Shown piece by piece: positions 42,454 through 53,306 of a stretch of DNA of 64,000 nt (its first letter is position 1; each line of letters opens with the position of its first letter). The stretch is from Coemansia sp. RSA 487. Taxonomy: Eukaryota > Kickxellomycota > Kickxellomycetes > Kickxellales > Kickxellaceae. The notes under the pieces were generated by a model that did not search any database, was not told where the DNA came from, and saw nothing but the letters and a program-made list of their open reading frames with translations. A program made the position numbers and the translations under genes. The DNA lies in NCBI GenBank assembly GCA_027577595.1, contig JANBRJ010000040.1:82002-146001 (forward strand), read 5' to 3'.

Positions 42454-44478
42454 TTAGTGGTGGTGGAAGCACGTTCTGCATTTGCCTTCCTGGAACTTGT
42501 TGGCCACAAAGTCATCGCATCCGCACACACAGGGCTTCACTGTTGCCGCCGCCGCAAGGCTTGCAGACCGCTGGTGAATGGTTCCTCCTCCACTACCACC
42601 ACTTGCGCTGGAGATGGGCGGGATGTCCGACTCATTGCATTCCTCGGTGTAGTTTGCCGGGAACAGACCGCTTGCGCCGATCTGCCCAGCAGCAACCGAG
42701 TAGACCAGCTTTCCCTTGAGCCACCCGTCATCGATGCGCTCGGTCACCTCCACAATGTCGCCCTTCTCCATTGGCAGCTCGCCCAGCTCGTTGGCATGGA
42801 ACTTGTAGATCGACCGCTTCAGTGCCCTGCGCGGACCACGAGACGGCGTGGGCGGTGCTGGGGCATGCCTGCGCGGCGCAACCGTCGGCACGCCCTGCCT
42901 GCCAGGTAGAGCCGGGCCGCTGTCGCTCTGCACGCGCGAGAACTGCGGGGCCTGCTTACGCGGCTCCTGCGTTCCAGAGTCGTATGCGCCGCTATCCATT
43001 TCGTCGCTGATGTCACTGAACTGCTGGCTGCCGTTGCGGAAATGTCTGCGCCCAGTGCTCTGGGTCGTCGAGCGCGACAGCGACGCCGACGACATGTTTG
43101 CGCCAAACGGGATCGGCTGGCGTGAGGACGTCGGCGTGTCGCTGGACTTCTTGGTCAGCGCCGCACGGCGGGAATCGAGCGCACGGCCCAGCGGATGGCG
43201 CTCCGCCGCAGGCGCACGCTTGGCCCGCAGGCACTCGTCAAAGATGCCGCCCAGGCGAGTCATCTCTGCGACGCACTTCTGGTGGTACGCCAGCTGCGCC
43301 TGGTAGAAGTTGTAAGCCTCACGCAGACACTCAGTCTCCTGGTCCTGCATATCCAGCATGCGGTGGGCAAGGTCGTCGTACGCGTCTTCGTAGCGCACTT
43401 GCGCCGTGCGCAGCTCGTCCTCGACGGTCATGTTGTCCTTGCGCGCCTTCTGGAACTTGACAAGCTTCGAGTCGTACTCGCTGCGTCGCGACTCGAGCTT
43501 CTTCTGCAGCGCCACGTACTCCTTGAAGTCGTCGAGCGAGCGCTGCAGGCTCGGCATCCAGCCCTCCCTGGCTGTGTTGACAAACTCCACCTGCTGCTCG
43601 CTCATCCGCTCCTCGGCCTGGCCAACCTCGCGCATTGCACGGCCTACAATGATAAGAATCCAGGTCAACAAAACAGTGCATCGTTTGAGTATCCCAGCCA
43701 GAGACAAGCATGTGAGCTATTGGGGCTCTGTTGCTGCCAAGGCTGCCAATAGCAGAGCACACAATAGAAATGGTACGTCATGCACACGCAACTAACAATG
43801 AATGCACGTTGCATTCTGACATTGCTTCTTGGCTGGAAGGAGCAACAAAAGAAAGAAAGAAAGAAAGAAAAAGATGCGCTTACCATATGGCGAGTCCTTG
43901 GGTAGACCAGTGCCGAGGCGCACCATCGATGCTCCAAGGTTCTCCAAAAGATAGAGCTTTAGCTTCGAGTTATCGCTGGCGTCCTTCTTCTTCAGCATCT
44001 GGCTGCTGTAGAGCTGCAGCGCGGCATGGACGTTTTCGGTTCCCGAGTGCCGGTGGTCGGTCTCAAACAGGAGGTCTTTGAATTCCTCGCTGACCTCGAT
44101 CTTGCTTCCAGAGTCGATCCCCAGAAGCTCGCCAGTGCGCTACATCCCAAAGATTGTTATGTTGCGAAATGAAAAAAAAAGTTAGCTTTAGCCCAAAGAA
44201 ACGTAAAACATGCTAGACTTTCCAGTAAAAGCGAACAGTTTAACAGAGGGGAGGATGACGTTGTTGTATATTGCCCATCACCCCACTTACTGCTTCTTGC
44301 TGATGCAAAAACGAACACCAAAAAATCTGCCCACACGCCTCCACCACTGCTTTCCCATGGCAGAATGAAGCAGTGGAAGAAGCACGAGGCGGATGGCCCA
44401 AACCAACCAAAGCAGCAGGATAGCAGAACATGCACTTACCTGGCCAAGTTTTCCAATACCGCGTTTGATGGCAGACAT
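42454..44478 (-). CDS. BAR-SH3 adaptor protein with C-terminal Cys cluster (three exons, 494 aa)
   Basis: Exons 44478-44440, 44139-43884 and 43643-42454 (39+256+1190 nt). Introns have GTAAGT...TGTAG and GTAAGC...TGTAG ends, and joins read IGKLGQ/RTGELLGID and KDSPYG/RAMREVGQAEER. The N-terminal 240 residues form a BAR domain (MSAIKRGIGKLGQ, LYLLENLGASMVRLGTGLP, FKEYVALQKKLESRRSEYDS, CLREAYNFYQAQLAYHQKC) that senses and bends membranes. A Ser/Pro-rich linker follows, then an SH3 domain (about 370-430: SIYKFHANELGELPMEKGDI, DGWLKGKL, GLFPANYTEE). The last 20 residues are Cys/His-rich (CVCGCDDF, CRTCFHHH), a possible zinc site seen in some fungal relatives. Endocytosis is the expected process. 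Confidence 0.9.
43847..43870. repeat. (GAAA)n microsatellite in a BAR-SH3 intron
   Basis: AAAAGAAAGAAAGAAAGAAA-type run inside the second intron of the minus-strand BAR-SH3 gene, where it becomes a TTTC pyrimidine tract about 14-38 nt downstream of the donor. Confidence 0.85.
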
Positions 44479-45445
44479 TTCAAATATATGCTAATAGAGC
44501 AAACAAGTACAAAGTAATATTAATTCAGCAGTGTATTCTATAGAGCCGGTGAGTAAAGACCGCCTCCCTCTGCCGTTTGAGAGTCAACTATATATGATAA
44601 CAGCACAATCCAGAACTATTTTTAAGGAGACTAGAAATAGGATTTTGGATGGCAGAAGACCACGACGGCTGACACGTTGATGTTTCTGGGTCAAGTAGTA
44701 GAACAGGATGTTTGCAATGTAAATAGCTAGAAGCACAGATAAATAGAGCACAAGAGTCGCTTGACGTTTAATGCGATGAGAAAAACGAGAAGAGAAGAGA
44801 AGAGAAAGAACGACATGTGCAATACTGGCTATAAAGAAAAGCATCCGGCAGTAAAAAGGCGGAATTTGTGCTTTGTTCTCGCTATCCACACATCCCGCCT
44901 TTTTGGACTTTATAGTCTTTATAGTGGACAAAGGGCTCTGGGCAGACAAGCCCAATACACAAAGCCATGTATGTAAAAATAAACACAGCAGAGCCACTCG
45001 TATACGCCATGTCGCGCACTGTGCTGGATTGGGATGTGCTGAGCTGAACGTGATGGTCTTTCAAATATGGCTCAGCTCAGGTACCACTCTGGAGCTCCCT
45101 CCCCCTTGCCCTTTGTCGCCTGTGGCTTGCACTGGAGACAAAGCATGGATCCGGGCCAGCGCAGATAAGCAGCGTCTCCATGGGATCCCCGCCGCCAGAT
45201 CTTGCCCAGCTCGTGCCGATTGTTCTTCCTTCTGCTTGTACAATGCAGTGGCCAACATAATGTCCAGCCTCACAAAGACAAAGCCTATTGAATCTGAACG
45301 GTTTCTTGTCTTCTGATTCTTCTTTCTACAGAGGCGTACATTTCATGAATTATCCGAGAATAGACGCATAAAAGAAAAGGAAGCCCAATGTAAATACGAA
45401 ACGAAAAGATAAACGGGGATAGAATATCGCTCCCCACCGCAGGCT
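44479..45445. other. Intergenic region between BAR-SH3 start and PP6 stop
   Basis: About 1 kb upstream of the BAR-SH3 gene. A purine-rich GAGAAGAGAAGAG tract lies near 44.78-44.81 kb. A minus-strand frame ending at 44584 can encode a hydrophobic peptide of about 86 aa (from a Met near 44.84 kb), but it resembles no family and may be chance in AT-rich sequence. I do not call it a gene. Confidence 0.4.
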
Positions 45446-46399
45446 TTATAAAAAGTACTGCCCGCCAATGCCGCCGCCACCACTCATGCCACCTGGTATC
45501 CGTGGCGGCACCACTCGCTCCTTGTCGGGAACGGCCTGGAAGATCTGGAACGAGTCATCAGTCACTTCTAGATCCTCCTCGATTTTTAGAATGCTTGCGA
45601 CATTTCCGCATCGGTAGCAGTAGTTTGGCGCACTCCACACTGTCACCAGATTGCGCTCGGGGAACATAAACTTGTACCCCTCTTGCACCAGCTGGTGTGC
45701 GCGCGCCAGCAGACTCAGCCCGTTGACGTGGCTGAACTCGTCTGTGACTCGCGCTCCAAACAGCCATCCGGCGCCCCGCGGACTGACCGCCCAGCTGTCA
45801 ATGTCTTCGGGATCCGACCACATCAGGTCGCAGAACGGACCCTCGTGCGGGATCTCCTGGCACCTCTGGATGGTCCGCATCTGATCCAGCGTCCGTAAAT
45901 CAGGCGACAGTCCGCCGTGCACACACAGAATCCGCCCATCCACTATTGCCGCCAACGTCAAGTAGTCAAACACCTGGCAGCAGTACTTCCACACGTTGGC
46001 GTTTCCGTACTTCATATGGCACTCGTCGTAGAACCCGTACACCTGCGTGATCTGTCTGCTTTCGTGGTTCCCGCGCAGCAGCGTTATCTTGTCCGGCCAC
46101 CGCGCCTTCAGGCACATCAGAAGCGTAAACGTCTCCAGGCTGTAGTACCCGCGGTCCACAAAGTCTCCCATGAATATGTAGTTTGTCTCTGGAGGCTCTC
46201 CGCCAACCCGCAGGAGCTTCAGCACGTCGTAGAATTGCCCGTGGATGTCTCCGCATACCGTCACTGGCGACGATACCGGCTGCACATTCGACTCCTCCAT
46301 CAGCAGCTCTTTCACCTGCTCGCACAGTTTCTTTACATCTGCCTCTGACAAGCAATCGCATTTACGCACAACCTCTAGCCATTCCTCGGGTCCTGCCAT
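45446..46399 (-). CDS. SIT4: Serine/threonine phosphatase PP6 catalytic subunit (Sit4/ppe1)
   Basis: 317 aa. All PPP-family metal and phosphate motifs are present: [47 protein letters not shown] and [11 protein letters not shown]. The PP6-specific reading ([64 protein letters not shown]) separates it from PP2A and PP4. It ends YFL, the methylated C-terminus of PP2A-like enzymes. Before that sits a short Gly/Ser insert ([11 protein letters not shown]) that human PP6 lacks. Acts in TORC1-linked growth control, the G1/S step and DNA repair with SAPS-type partners. Confidence 0.95.
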   Translation of the reverse strand: MAGPEEWLEVVRKCDCLSEADVKKLCEQVKELLMEESNVQPVSSPVTVCGDIHGQFYDVLKLLRVGGEPPETNYIFMGDFVDRGYYSLETFTLLMCLKARWPDKITLLRGNHESRQITQVYGFYDECHMKYGNANVWKYCCQVFDYLTLAAIVDGRILCVHGGLSPDLRTLDQMRTIQRCQEIPHEGPFCDLMWSDPEDIDSWAVSPRGAGWLFGARVTDEFSHVNGLSLLARAHQLVQEGYKFMFPERNLVTVWSAPNYCYRCGNVASILKIEEDLEVTDDSFQIFQAVPDKERVVPPRIPGGMSGGGGIGGQYFL

Positions 46400-47303
46400 T
46401 TTTTTCCTTTTTTCGTTTCTAGGTTAGAAGTACGGAGCTGATTTATAATGTGATCGTCTGGGAAACAGAACGCAGAAAAATGACGCGAAGAAAATTAAAG
46501 GAACTAAAATATAATGAAGCAATTGAAAGAAAGACTGCAAAAAAATGTTTAAGCGTTTTGAGCAAAACTAGCTTGTTTACAAAAGCTGGGAGCATGTTTT
46601 TTTTTGGCACATAAAAATACTATCCACGTGATTTGGTAGTGTGATTGGCACAAAGCGTCAAATCTTGATGGTCTGGTGGTCCTCTCGCGCCTCACTCCAG
46701 CAGCTTTCCAATCTCTTTGAAGCACAAACGACACTATTAATAATAGCATTTACTCATGAAGGTGAAAGCGAAGCATCTGCAGAATACAAAAAGTCAGATC
46801 AAGCACCTGGCTAAAAAAGCTTCATGTGTGGCACTGGGGATTCGCTAGACAATCGCAGTCTTTTTTTTTTTTGCACCAGACAATTTATACAACAGAAACA
46901 GAAATTTGAATAGCTGTCAATCGTTTGCTAGAAAAATTGAAAAAGAAAAGAGGGACACGGGTATATAAAAGAATGGAATATATGGCTTTATAGCACCAAA
47001 ATAAAATAAATGTTAGGTAGAGAAGAGGTGCAACAGTCTTAACCGTCCCAAGATCCATTGCAACAAGGGATGGGAGGCGGTCTGATTTCCTTGGGTTATC
47101 CTCCCTCCCCCTTGAGCATATCCGTGCTAGCAAGAGAAAGAAAGGAAGTTGAACATGGGGTGGTGTATATAAGCAAATTAAGAAGCGCACTCGTCCACAT
47201 GCATATCTGGCAGACAAGAGGAAAATGGGCAAAAATAGCACGGCTGGGAGAAGAGATGGGCATATTCTATTTCTCCCTTTCAATTTTACGTTGCTTGCTT
47301 TTC
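46400..47303. other. Intergenic region between PP6 and the PAK kinase
   Basis: About 0.9 kb between two minus-strand genes: the PP6 promoter (proximal T-rich tract at 46.40-46.42 kb, 11-T run near 46.86 kb) and the 3' end of the kinase gene. Frames present are short and featureless. Confidence 0.4.
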
Positions 47304-49968
47304 CTACTTGCTGTTTCCAAGAAGCGAGGTTAGCATTTTCAATGACTGTGCCTTCCTCATCAGGAACTCTTGTGTCAACAGCTCCTTCATTGTCGCTCGG
47401 CTCTGGACATCCACGCACAGACACTCAGCCAAAAAGCCCTTGAGCTCGCGGCTCAGCGTCTCGGGGTGTTTAAGCGCCGGCGTGCCGTTTGTGGCAATCA
47501 GATAGAGGGCCTTGAGCGGCTCCTCGTCCAGATACGGCGGCTCGCTCTCGATCATCTCGATGACCATAATACCTAGCGACCACACATCGACCTTGGGTCC
47601 GTACGGCTTCTGCTTGACAACCTCGGGCGCCATCCAGTACGGCGTGCCGACCATGGTAGCACGCTTGCTGCGCTGCTCCGACAGCTTGGCGCAGAAGCCA
47701 AAGTCGGTGATCTTGACCTGGCCGTCCTCGCCCAGAAGCACATTGTCGGATTTTATGTCGCGGTGGATGATTCCACGCTTGTGCAGATGGCTGAGGCCCT
47801 GGCAGACCTCGCGGCACACAGTGGCAATCTGGCCCTCCGTCATTCTGTTGTTGTCGATGATGTCGGTCAGCGCGCCGCCCTCCATGTACTCCATCACAAC
47901 CCACAGATCGTTCGAGCTGAGCAGGAACGACTCGATGTAGTTGACAATGTTTGGGTGCTGCGACTCCTTCATAACCAGGATCTCGTTGACAAGGAGCTCC
48001 TTCCGCGGCTGCTTGGCCAGGTCCATCTGCTTGATAGCCACAAGCTCCCCGCTGTTGATCGACCGCGCCTTGTACACGTTGCCCGACGCGCCCTGTCCGA
48101 TCTTCTTCACCTTGCTGTACAGCACCTTGGGATCGTCCCGCGACACAATTGTCCGAAGCCGGGACATGATCTGCGACTCTGACAGCGTCGATAGCCGCAC
48201 GTCCTTCTTGGCCTTTTGCGGCCCAGGCAGATCCGATTTGCCGACGAGTGCGGCCAGCGCATCCTCCTTGGCTTTCGACTGCCTCTTATCCAGCTGCAAC
48301 CTGCCATGTGCGCCGCTGCCGTCTTTGCTGCCGCCAACGCTGTCGTCGTCGTCCAGATCACCGGTAAGGGTGGACGATCCACCGCTGCCCAGCGTCGACC
48401 CGGAGAGGCCAGTGTCCATATTGCTGATGCTGATTGGAATCTGCGGCTTGCCCTGCCCCATCATATGCCCCACCGACACTGACTGCCGCCCCTGTCCGCC
48501 GCCGTTTGCGCCATACGACATGCTGTTGCTGCTTGATCTGGATATCGACATGCCGCCTATACCGTCGACGACCTGTTTCCGCAGCTGTGCCTCCTTGATC
48601 GCCTCTGCCTTGGTTTTGGGAAGACTAAAGTTTGTGGGCAGCGTGGGCTTTGCCGGCGGCAGCGGCTTGTTGTTGGTTCCCGAGGGCCTAGAGTACGCGT
48701 TCTGCAGGCCCCTAGACGACGCCGCTACCGATGTCGGGCTGCTGATAAGACCGGCCATCTTGTTTGCAGATGCATTGACCGCCGCTTGGCCCTCGGCTGT
48801 GTTCTTTGTGTAGAATTCAAGTACGTCCAACACAGCCTGTGGGTTCTGCGCATAGTCTTGCTGGGTGATGTTTGACGACTGCAACAGCTTTGCCCACTTA
48901 TCTGGAAGCCCAATAAACATTCCGCTGACCGGATCAAAGTCGACGTGCACTTGGTGGTGGAAGTTGGATGGTGGCGATACGCCGCTGAGCAGTGGGCACT
49001 TTTCGTACACGCTGTCTATCCACGAATATAGGTCGTCGTCGCTGGCACATTGGATGTAGTATTCGCGTTCCTTTGTTTTGATTTCAAGACAATACGTCTT
49101 TAACTCGGACCGATTGACACTCTGGACCTCCTTGAGAAAGATGAGCCCAGTGGCCTGGACCGCTTTCTACATTAGATAATGGTAAGGTGGTTAGATGGGT
49201 TAGTGCATCAATCAAGATGTGGGTGAGAGGAGGACTTATGTGTGATAGCGACAAAAAACCCCAGCAGAGCTGAATGGATAAATGGATAGCTTTATAGCTA
49301 GCAGAAAAAAAGGGTTATGGCAAAGATACAAAGGCTCTTTTGAAGATGGGAGGCAAAAGAAACGGGGAATGATGTGTTGTTTTGGTATTGCCACTACTGG
49401 TAATAGACACCAAATAATGGTCTGCACCAATGTAAAGCCGTTTGTCAACGTGCTGACAAATGCAAGAAAGGAGCAACCATGAACAAAAGAACCAGAGCAA
49501 GAACCTGGGCAGCACAGCACAGCACAGCACATCAAGTCTGGTTAGGATGGAAGGAGCGGGCTCATCGCAGTAATAGCAAATATGCTACCTAAGATTGGTG
49601 GCCGCGCCATACCCAACAGAGCTACACACCAGCCCATCTTGCGTCCACATCATACACCAAGCAGCTAGCTAGCTTGGCTTCGCCGCGTTGTGTGGCAAGC
49701 CCTTAGCCGACATAGAACAAGGACATGGGAGTAAAAAAAACACGAACTTTACATTCTGTGGCCTATCAAAAAATACAGACGTCCAAGTATTTGTTTTGTT
49801 CATGTTAAAAAAAGGCGCGGTCCAAATGAGAGCCATCGCTGTATTGCTTACCTCGTTCTTGTGGAAGGACAGGGTGTTCTTTTTGAGCACAGCCCAACGC
49901 TTGTACCACATCCATGATTCCTTCAATGTAATGTAGCCGCTCTTGTAGACTGTTCCCGAGCTCTCCAT
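47304..49968 (-). CDS. CLA4: PAK-family kinase with PH and CRIB domains (Cla4-type)
   Basis: Exon 1 is 49968-49852 and exon 2 is 49166-47304; a 685-nt intron has GTAAGC...TGTAG ends. The join reads FHKNE/KAVQATGLIFLKEV and completes a PH domain (KSGYITLKESWMWYKRWAVL, residues about 7-95). A CRIB motif follows (VSPPSNFHHQVHVDFD, about 101-116) that binds Cdc42-GTP, then a Ser/Gly-rich linker. The kinase domain has GQGASGNVYKA, VAIKQMDL, IIHRDIKSDNVLL, DFGFCAKL and TMVGTPYWMAPEVV. Total 659 aa. PH-CRIB-kinase is the fungal Cla4 layout; Ste20 lacks the PH domain. It controls septin assembly, budding and polarity. Confidence 0.94.
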
Positions 49969-50904
49969 TTCCACGATCACCCAAGTAAATTGGTGTGTTT
50001 TGCTATCCGACCAGTTGTGCGAATGTAGTCGCTATGTGTAGAGGAAATAATACAAAGCGAGAGAGCAGAAAAAGAGACGCGTGTTTGCCGACAGCTTTAA
50101 GCAAGTTGAAGAGGGGGAAAAAATTAAACTTTGTGGTTGGTAAATTAAAAGCAGATGAAGCGTCAAAAAGAGAAAAAAATATAAAAAAAGTAATGAACGC
50201 AACACCCAAAAACTAAAAATCCAAATGCAATACAGAATGGTTGTAGCCTTTTCTCCCTTGACGGTGGGTGGGGAGCCTTTATTTTACATTGTGTCCTATT
50301 CCCGTTTGGGTCTTTGCAGTGTGTAGAAAGAGAGCCGCCCCTGAAAGAGCGCCCGTCGTCATCAATCGGCGCCTGCTTGCTCTTTGTCTTCTTTCTGTGC
50401 TGCTGTGACTCTCAAGCCATTTTCTGCTTGCTAATGGTGCGTGAAGAGAGCACCATGGCTGGCTAGCACGATGCATCTCGCTTGCTGTTTCCAAGAGCCA
50501 GGCGCCTGCCTCCATGCTGCAATCTCTCATCTGCATACGTCAAGGATGTCGTACAGCGATGTTAGCGGAGCCTGAGGAGGAAGAGGAGGAGTATTTAGCT
50601 CTTGTTCTTTAAAGGCGTTTCGACCATCAGCCCAATTCATGCTGGTTTGTTTGCTTTAGCCCATCTGACGGTCCAGCCAGCCCCCTTCTTCATTCCCTCC
50701 TTTCCCCCCAGCCTACAAAAGCAAGTGAAAGATGACAAAGTCCCAGCACACCCACATGATTTCTCTTTTGCCTCATTGATCAACTTTTCTTGTCTCCATT
50801 CATTTTATTTTTCTTTCAAGCATTGTAGCACACACGGACAAGACTAGCAAGCAAAGAGAAAAGAAGCGAGAATCCAACAGCAGCAGAGGGATCGTCGTTC
50901 AAAC
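49969..50904. promoter_or_regulatory. Divergent promoter region of CLA4 and MHF1
   Basis: 936 bp. Purine- or A-rich next to CLA4 (50.0-50.2 kb), then GC-richer near 50.3-50.7 kb, with a GAGGAGGAAGAGGAGGAG tract at about 50.57 kb. No gene with family features on either strand. Confidence 0.4.
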
Positions 50905-51687
50905 ATGGATACAGATGCCAATGATGCACATGCCGCAATATGGCTTGCTGTAGCCAAACTTTGCAGAGAAGATGGTAGTTGTTTTGTAGATCTCCTTCAG
51001 CACGGCTCACCCCCCTGTGAGCCGCCTGTGAGCCCTGAGTTTTTCATGGCACAAAGTGCTAAAGCATGCTCTGACTCTTCCGTTTCTTTGTTTGTTGTGT
51101 AGAAAAGGAATCCGGCACAAGCTTCTCGTCCGAGTTTGTTGAAGGCCTGAGCCAGATTGTCTATTCCCAAACAGGTAAGTAAGCGCCACAGTTAAAAACA
51201 GCACCATAGAGGAGATCCACAGCTGGCGGCAGACGCCCAACGCATGCGATCTAATAGGCTCCACTCAAATTTTGGTGCATGCTGAGGTATAGAGGCGATG
51301 GGCGCCGATCTCGAGCACTTTGCAAGACATGCGAAGCGCGCAAAGATCTCAGTTGACGACGTTAAGGTATAGTTGATTCTCAGGCAAGCTGGGCTGCTCG
51401 CATGTGTGTCGAGCGCATAAACAGACATGCAAATTGCATACTGTGCTAACGCGGGCTGTGTTTTTACTCTCTCTCTCTCGTTCTGTGCATTCCCATTTAT
51501 TGTGCTGTTGTAGCTCTGCGCCCGCAGAAATAAAGGATTGGTAAGCTTCTCCTTCTCATCGCCTCGTTTTCCACGATGACGCGAGTAGAGTGTGCCTGAA
51601 CTAACCATATACAAAGCGATCATCTCACTATAGGCGGAGCTTGTCGCAGAAAAGGCCGAGTCGATCAAGGAAAACGCCGCAAAGTAA
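50905..51687 (+). CDS. MHF1: CENP-S / MHF1 histone-fold protein (five exons, 98 aa)
   Basis: Exons 50905-50974, 51103-51174, 51293-51366, 51514-51540 and 51634-51687 (70+72+74+27+54 nt, 99 codons). The four introns start GTAGTT, GTAAGT, GTATAG and GTAAGC and end in TGTAG or TATAG. The joined protein reads HAAIWLAVAKLCRED, FSSEFVEGLSQIVYSQ, DLEHFARHAKRAKISVDDVK, LCARRNKGLAELVAEKAES, which follows CENP-S closely. The EMFARHAKR-like helix and DDVKLLARR motif are diagnostic. With CENP-X it forms a tetramer that binds DNA at kinetochores and with FANCM/Mph1 at stalled forks. The 27-nt exon is unusually small. Confidence 0.88.
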
Positions 51688-51813
51688 GGCGTTCCAGCTT
51701 ATCCAGGTTTTTGCAGCAAAAAAAGGATCCTGTTCCATCCAGCCAGAGTTTTAGCAAATAAAGTATATTTTTTTATCTCAACACTCTCTGGAATGCAATA
51801 GAAAATAGCATAT

Positions 51814-52851
51814 CTAAAAGTAGATAAAGCCCCGGCACTCTTTTGTGCCGCAGTGGCAAGCAAACTTGGCGTTGTGCACTGTGTCTCCCGAGGCAGCCGA
51901 GGCACCAGCGTTGAGGCTGTAGTAGGGGCTGTAGTCGAAGGTCAGCTCCTCGCCGGCGGCAATGTCGCGGGACGAGAAGAAGGCCAGGTGGTGGAGGCGT
52001 GGATCGCGGTGCTCAACATATACCGGGCGGATCTCCATGTTCGGCTGGCACGAGTGGTTGAAGAAGTGCGAGACGTTGCCGTGGGTCTTTGCGTCGACAG
52101 AAAAGTCGGCAGCCTCAGTCGACCCACAAGCCATGTCCAGATCAAACAGATACGTCAGGCCGACGGCGGTGTCCTCGAGCCCGCGTCGCTCAGCCTCCTC
52201 GAACGAAATGACCTCGCCCACGTACTCGGCAATAAACGTGCCGCGCGGGATCCGTTGCTTGGTCAGGGCACCCCAGCCCTTTTGCGCAAACCGCCGGATC
52301 TCAAACGATATACGCGTACCGCGCTGCACCACACGTGTCTTGCACCCGGAGCCGCACCTGCACTTGGGTCCGCACTCCATCAGCGGCACGCTCAGCGGCA
52401 CGCGTACACGCCCATTGCTATCATAGCATGTGTCTTGCACGCAAGGGCATGCACTAACGCACCCGTTCGTGCACTCGCAGCTGAACATGGGTGTGCATGG
52501 CCGCGGCACCTCGTCGGAGTAGATGTTCTCTGTAATGTATGTAAAGTTCTCTGGATATCCAACACTGTCGACGGTGTTGGTCGCCGTCACCCTGTGTTCC
52601 TGCACCTCGCTCAGCATCAGCGAGAACCGGCTGAGATCCGCCGTGGTGTTCTCGCGCGATGCCCAATACTTTTCCAGGAGCGGCGCGTTTCTCACCGTCC
52701 GCTCCACCACCCAGATCCTTTGGCCGCTGGCACGCTGCACATTAAGCAGACGCACACCGTTGGCCACTGCGTCATACAGAATCTCCACCACCTGTGTCTC
52801 GTCCGCGCTGCCTGACTTCACTGGCGCTGCGCTGCTGTCATGTGTTGCCAT
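51814..52851 (-). CDS. SET-domain histone H3K9 methyltransferase (SUV39/Clr4 class)
   Basis: 345 aa from the ATG at 52851. Pre-SET cysteines lie at 119-170 (FSCECTNGC, ACPCVQDTC, ECGPKCRCGSGC), binding a zinc triangle. The SET domain (about 176-311) holds GWGALTKQRIPRGTFIAEYVGEV, the active-site HFFNHSCQPNM (262-272) and FDYSPYY. Post-SET CHCGTKEC (332-339) closes the site. This full set defines the SUV39 group that methylates H3K9 to make heterochromatin. Residues about 20-66 (VVEILYDAVANG, QRIWVVE, LLEKYW) look like a worn chromodomain, shorter than in Clr4. An AG just before the ATG context (CCCTAG/GTG) would allow an upstream exon. Confidence 0.92.
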   Translation of the reverse strand: MATHDSSAAPVKSGSADETQVVEILYDAVANGVRLLNVQRASGQRIWVVERTVRNAPLLEKYWASRENTTADLSRFSLMLSEVQEHRVTATNTVDSVGYPENFTYITENIYSDEVPRPCTPMFSCECTNGCVSACPCVQDTCYDSNGRVRVPLSVPLMECGPKCRCGSGCKTRVVQRGTRISFEIRRFAQKGWGALTKQRIPRGTFIAEYVGEVISFEEAERRGLEDTAVGLTYLFDLDMACGSTEAADFSVDAKTHGNVSHFFNHSCQPNMEIRPVYVEHRDPRLHHLAFFSSRDIAAGEELTFDYSPYYSLNAGASAASGDTVHNAKFACHCGTKECRGFIYF

Positions 52852-53306
52852 TTCGTCGCACACCTAGGGGTTGGTGATATTGAATTGAAAGCAAGGCATA
52901 GTTTGACGGACGAATGAATGAATTGAAAAAAGAGCAAGCGGCATTTGGTGGTGCTGACAAGTGCGTATCCACGCTTCCCTCTTCTCGTTTGATGGTGATC
53001 TCACTGCATCTGTTGATAATCACCGATCAGTGGATCAAATTATGTTGACGCACGACTTTAGCCCACTCATTGTATTTTCCGTGATTGAAAATGCAAAAAA
53101 GATTTCTCCCTCTTCTTTTCTGTATCTTTTAAAAGCTTTTTTTTAAATATACTCTTATTACCACACTAAATCAACCCATTGCAATCCATCCTTTTCCAAA
53201 AATACTAAATCGGCTTGTACAGTATTTGCAACGGCGACAATAAAAAGAACAAGCACATTAGACAGAGCACCACTTGCAAAGAGCCAGGACGGTACAAAAT
53301 AGAAAA
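52852..53306. promoter_or_regulatory. Divergent promoter region of the SET and RRM genes
   Basis: 455 bp, AT-rich, with a T-run near 53.13 kb. It couples a heterochromatin enzyme and an RNA-binding protein. No other feature seen. Confidence 0.35.

Noticed and set aside
44584-44997. Hydrophobic 137-codon minus-strand frame upstream of the BAR-SH3 gene
   Set aside because: Hydrophobicity follows from AT-rich codons; no family resemblance, and it lies in the expected promoter/leader.
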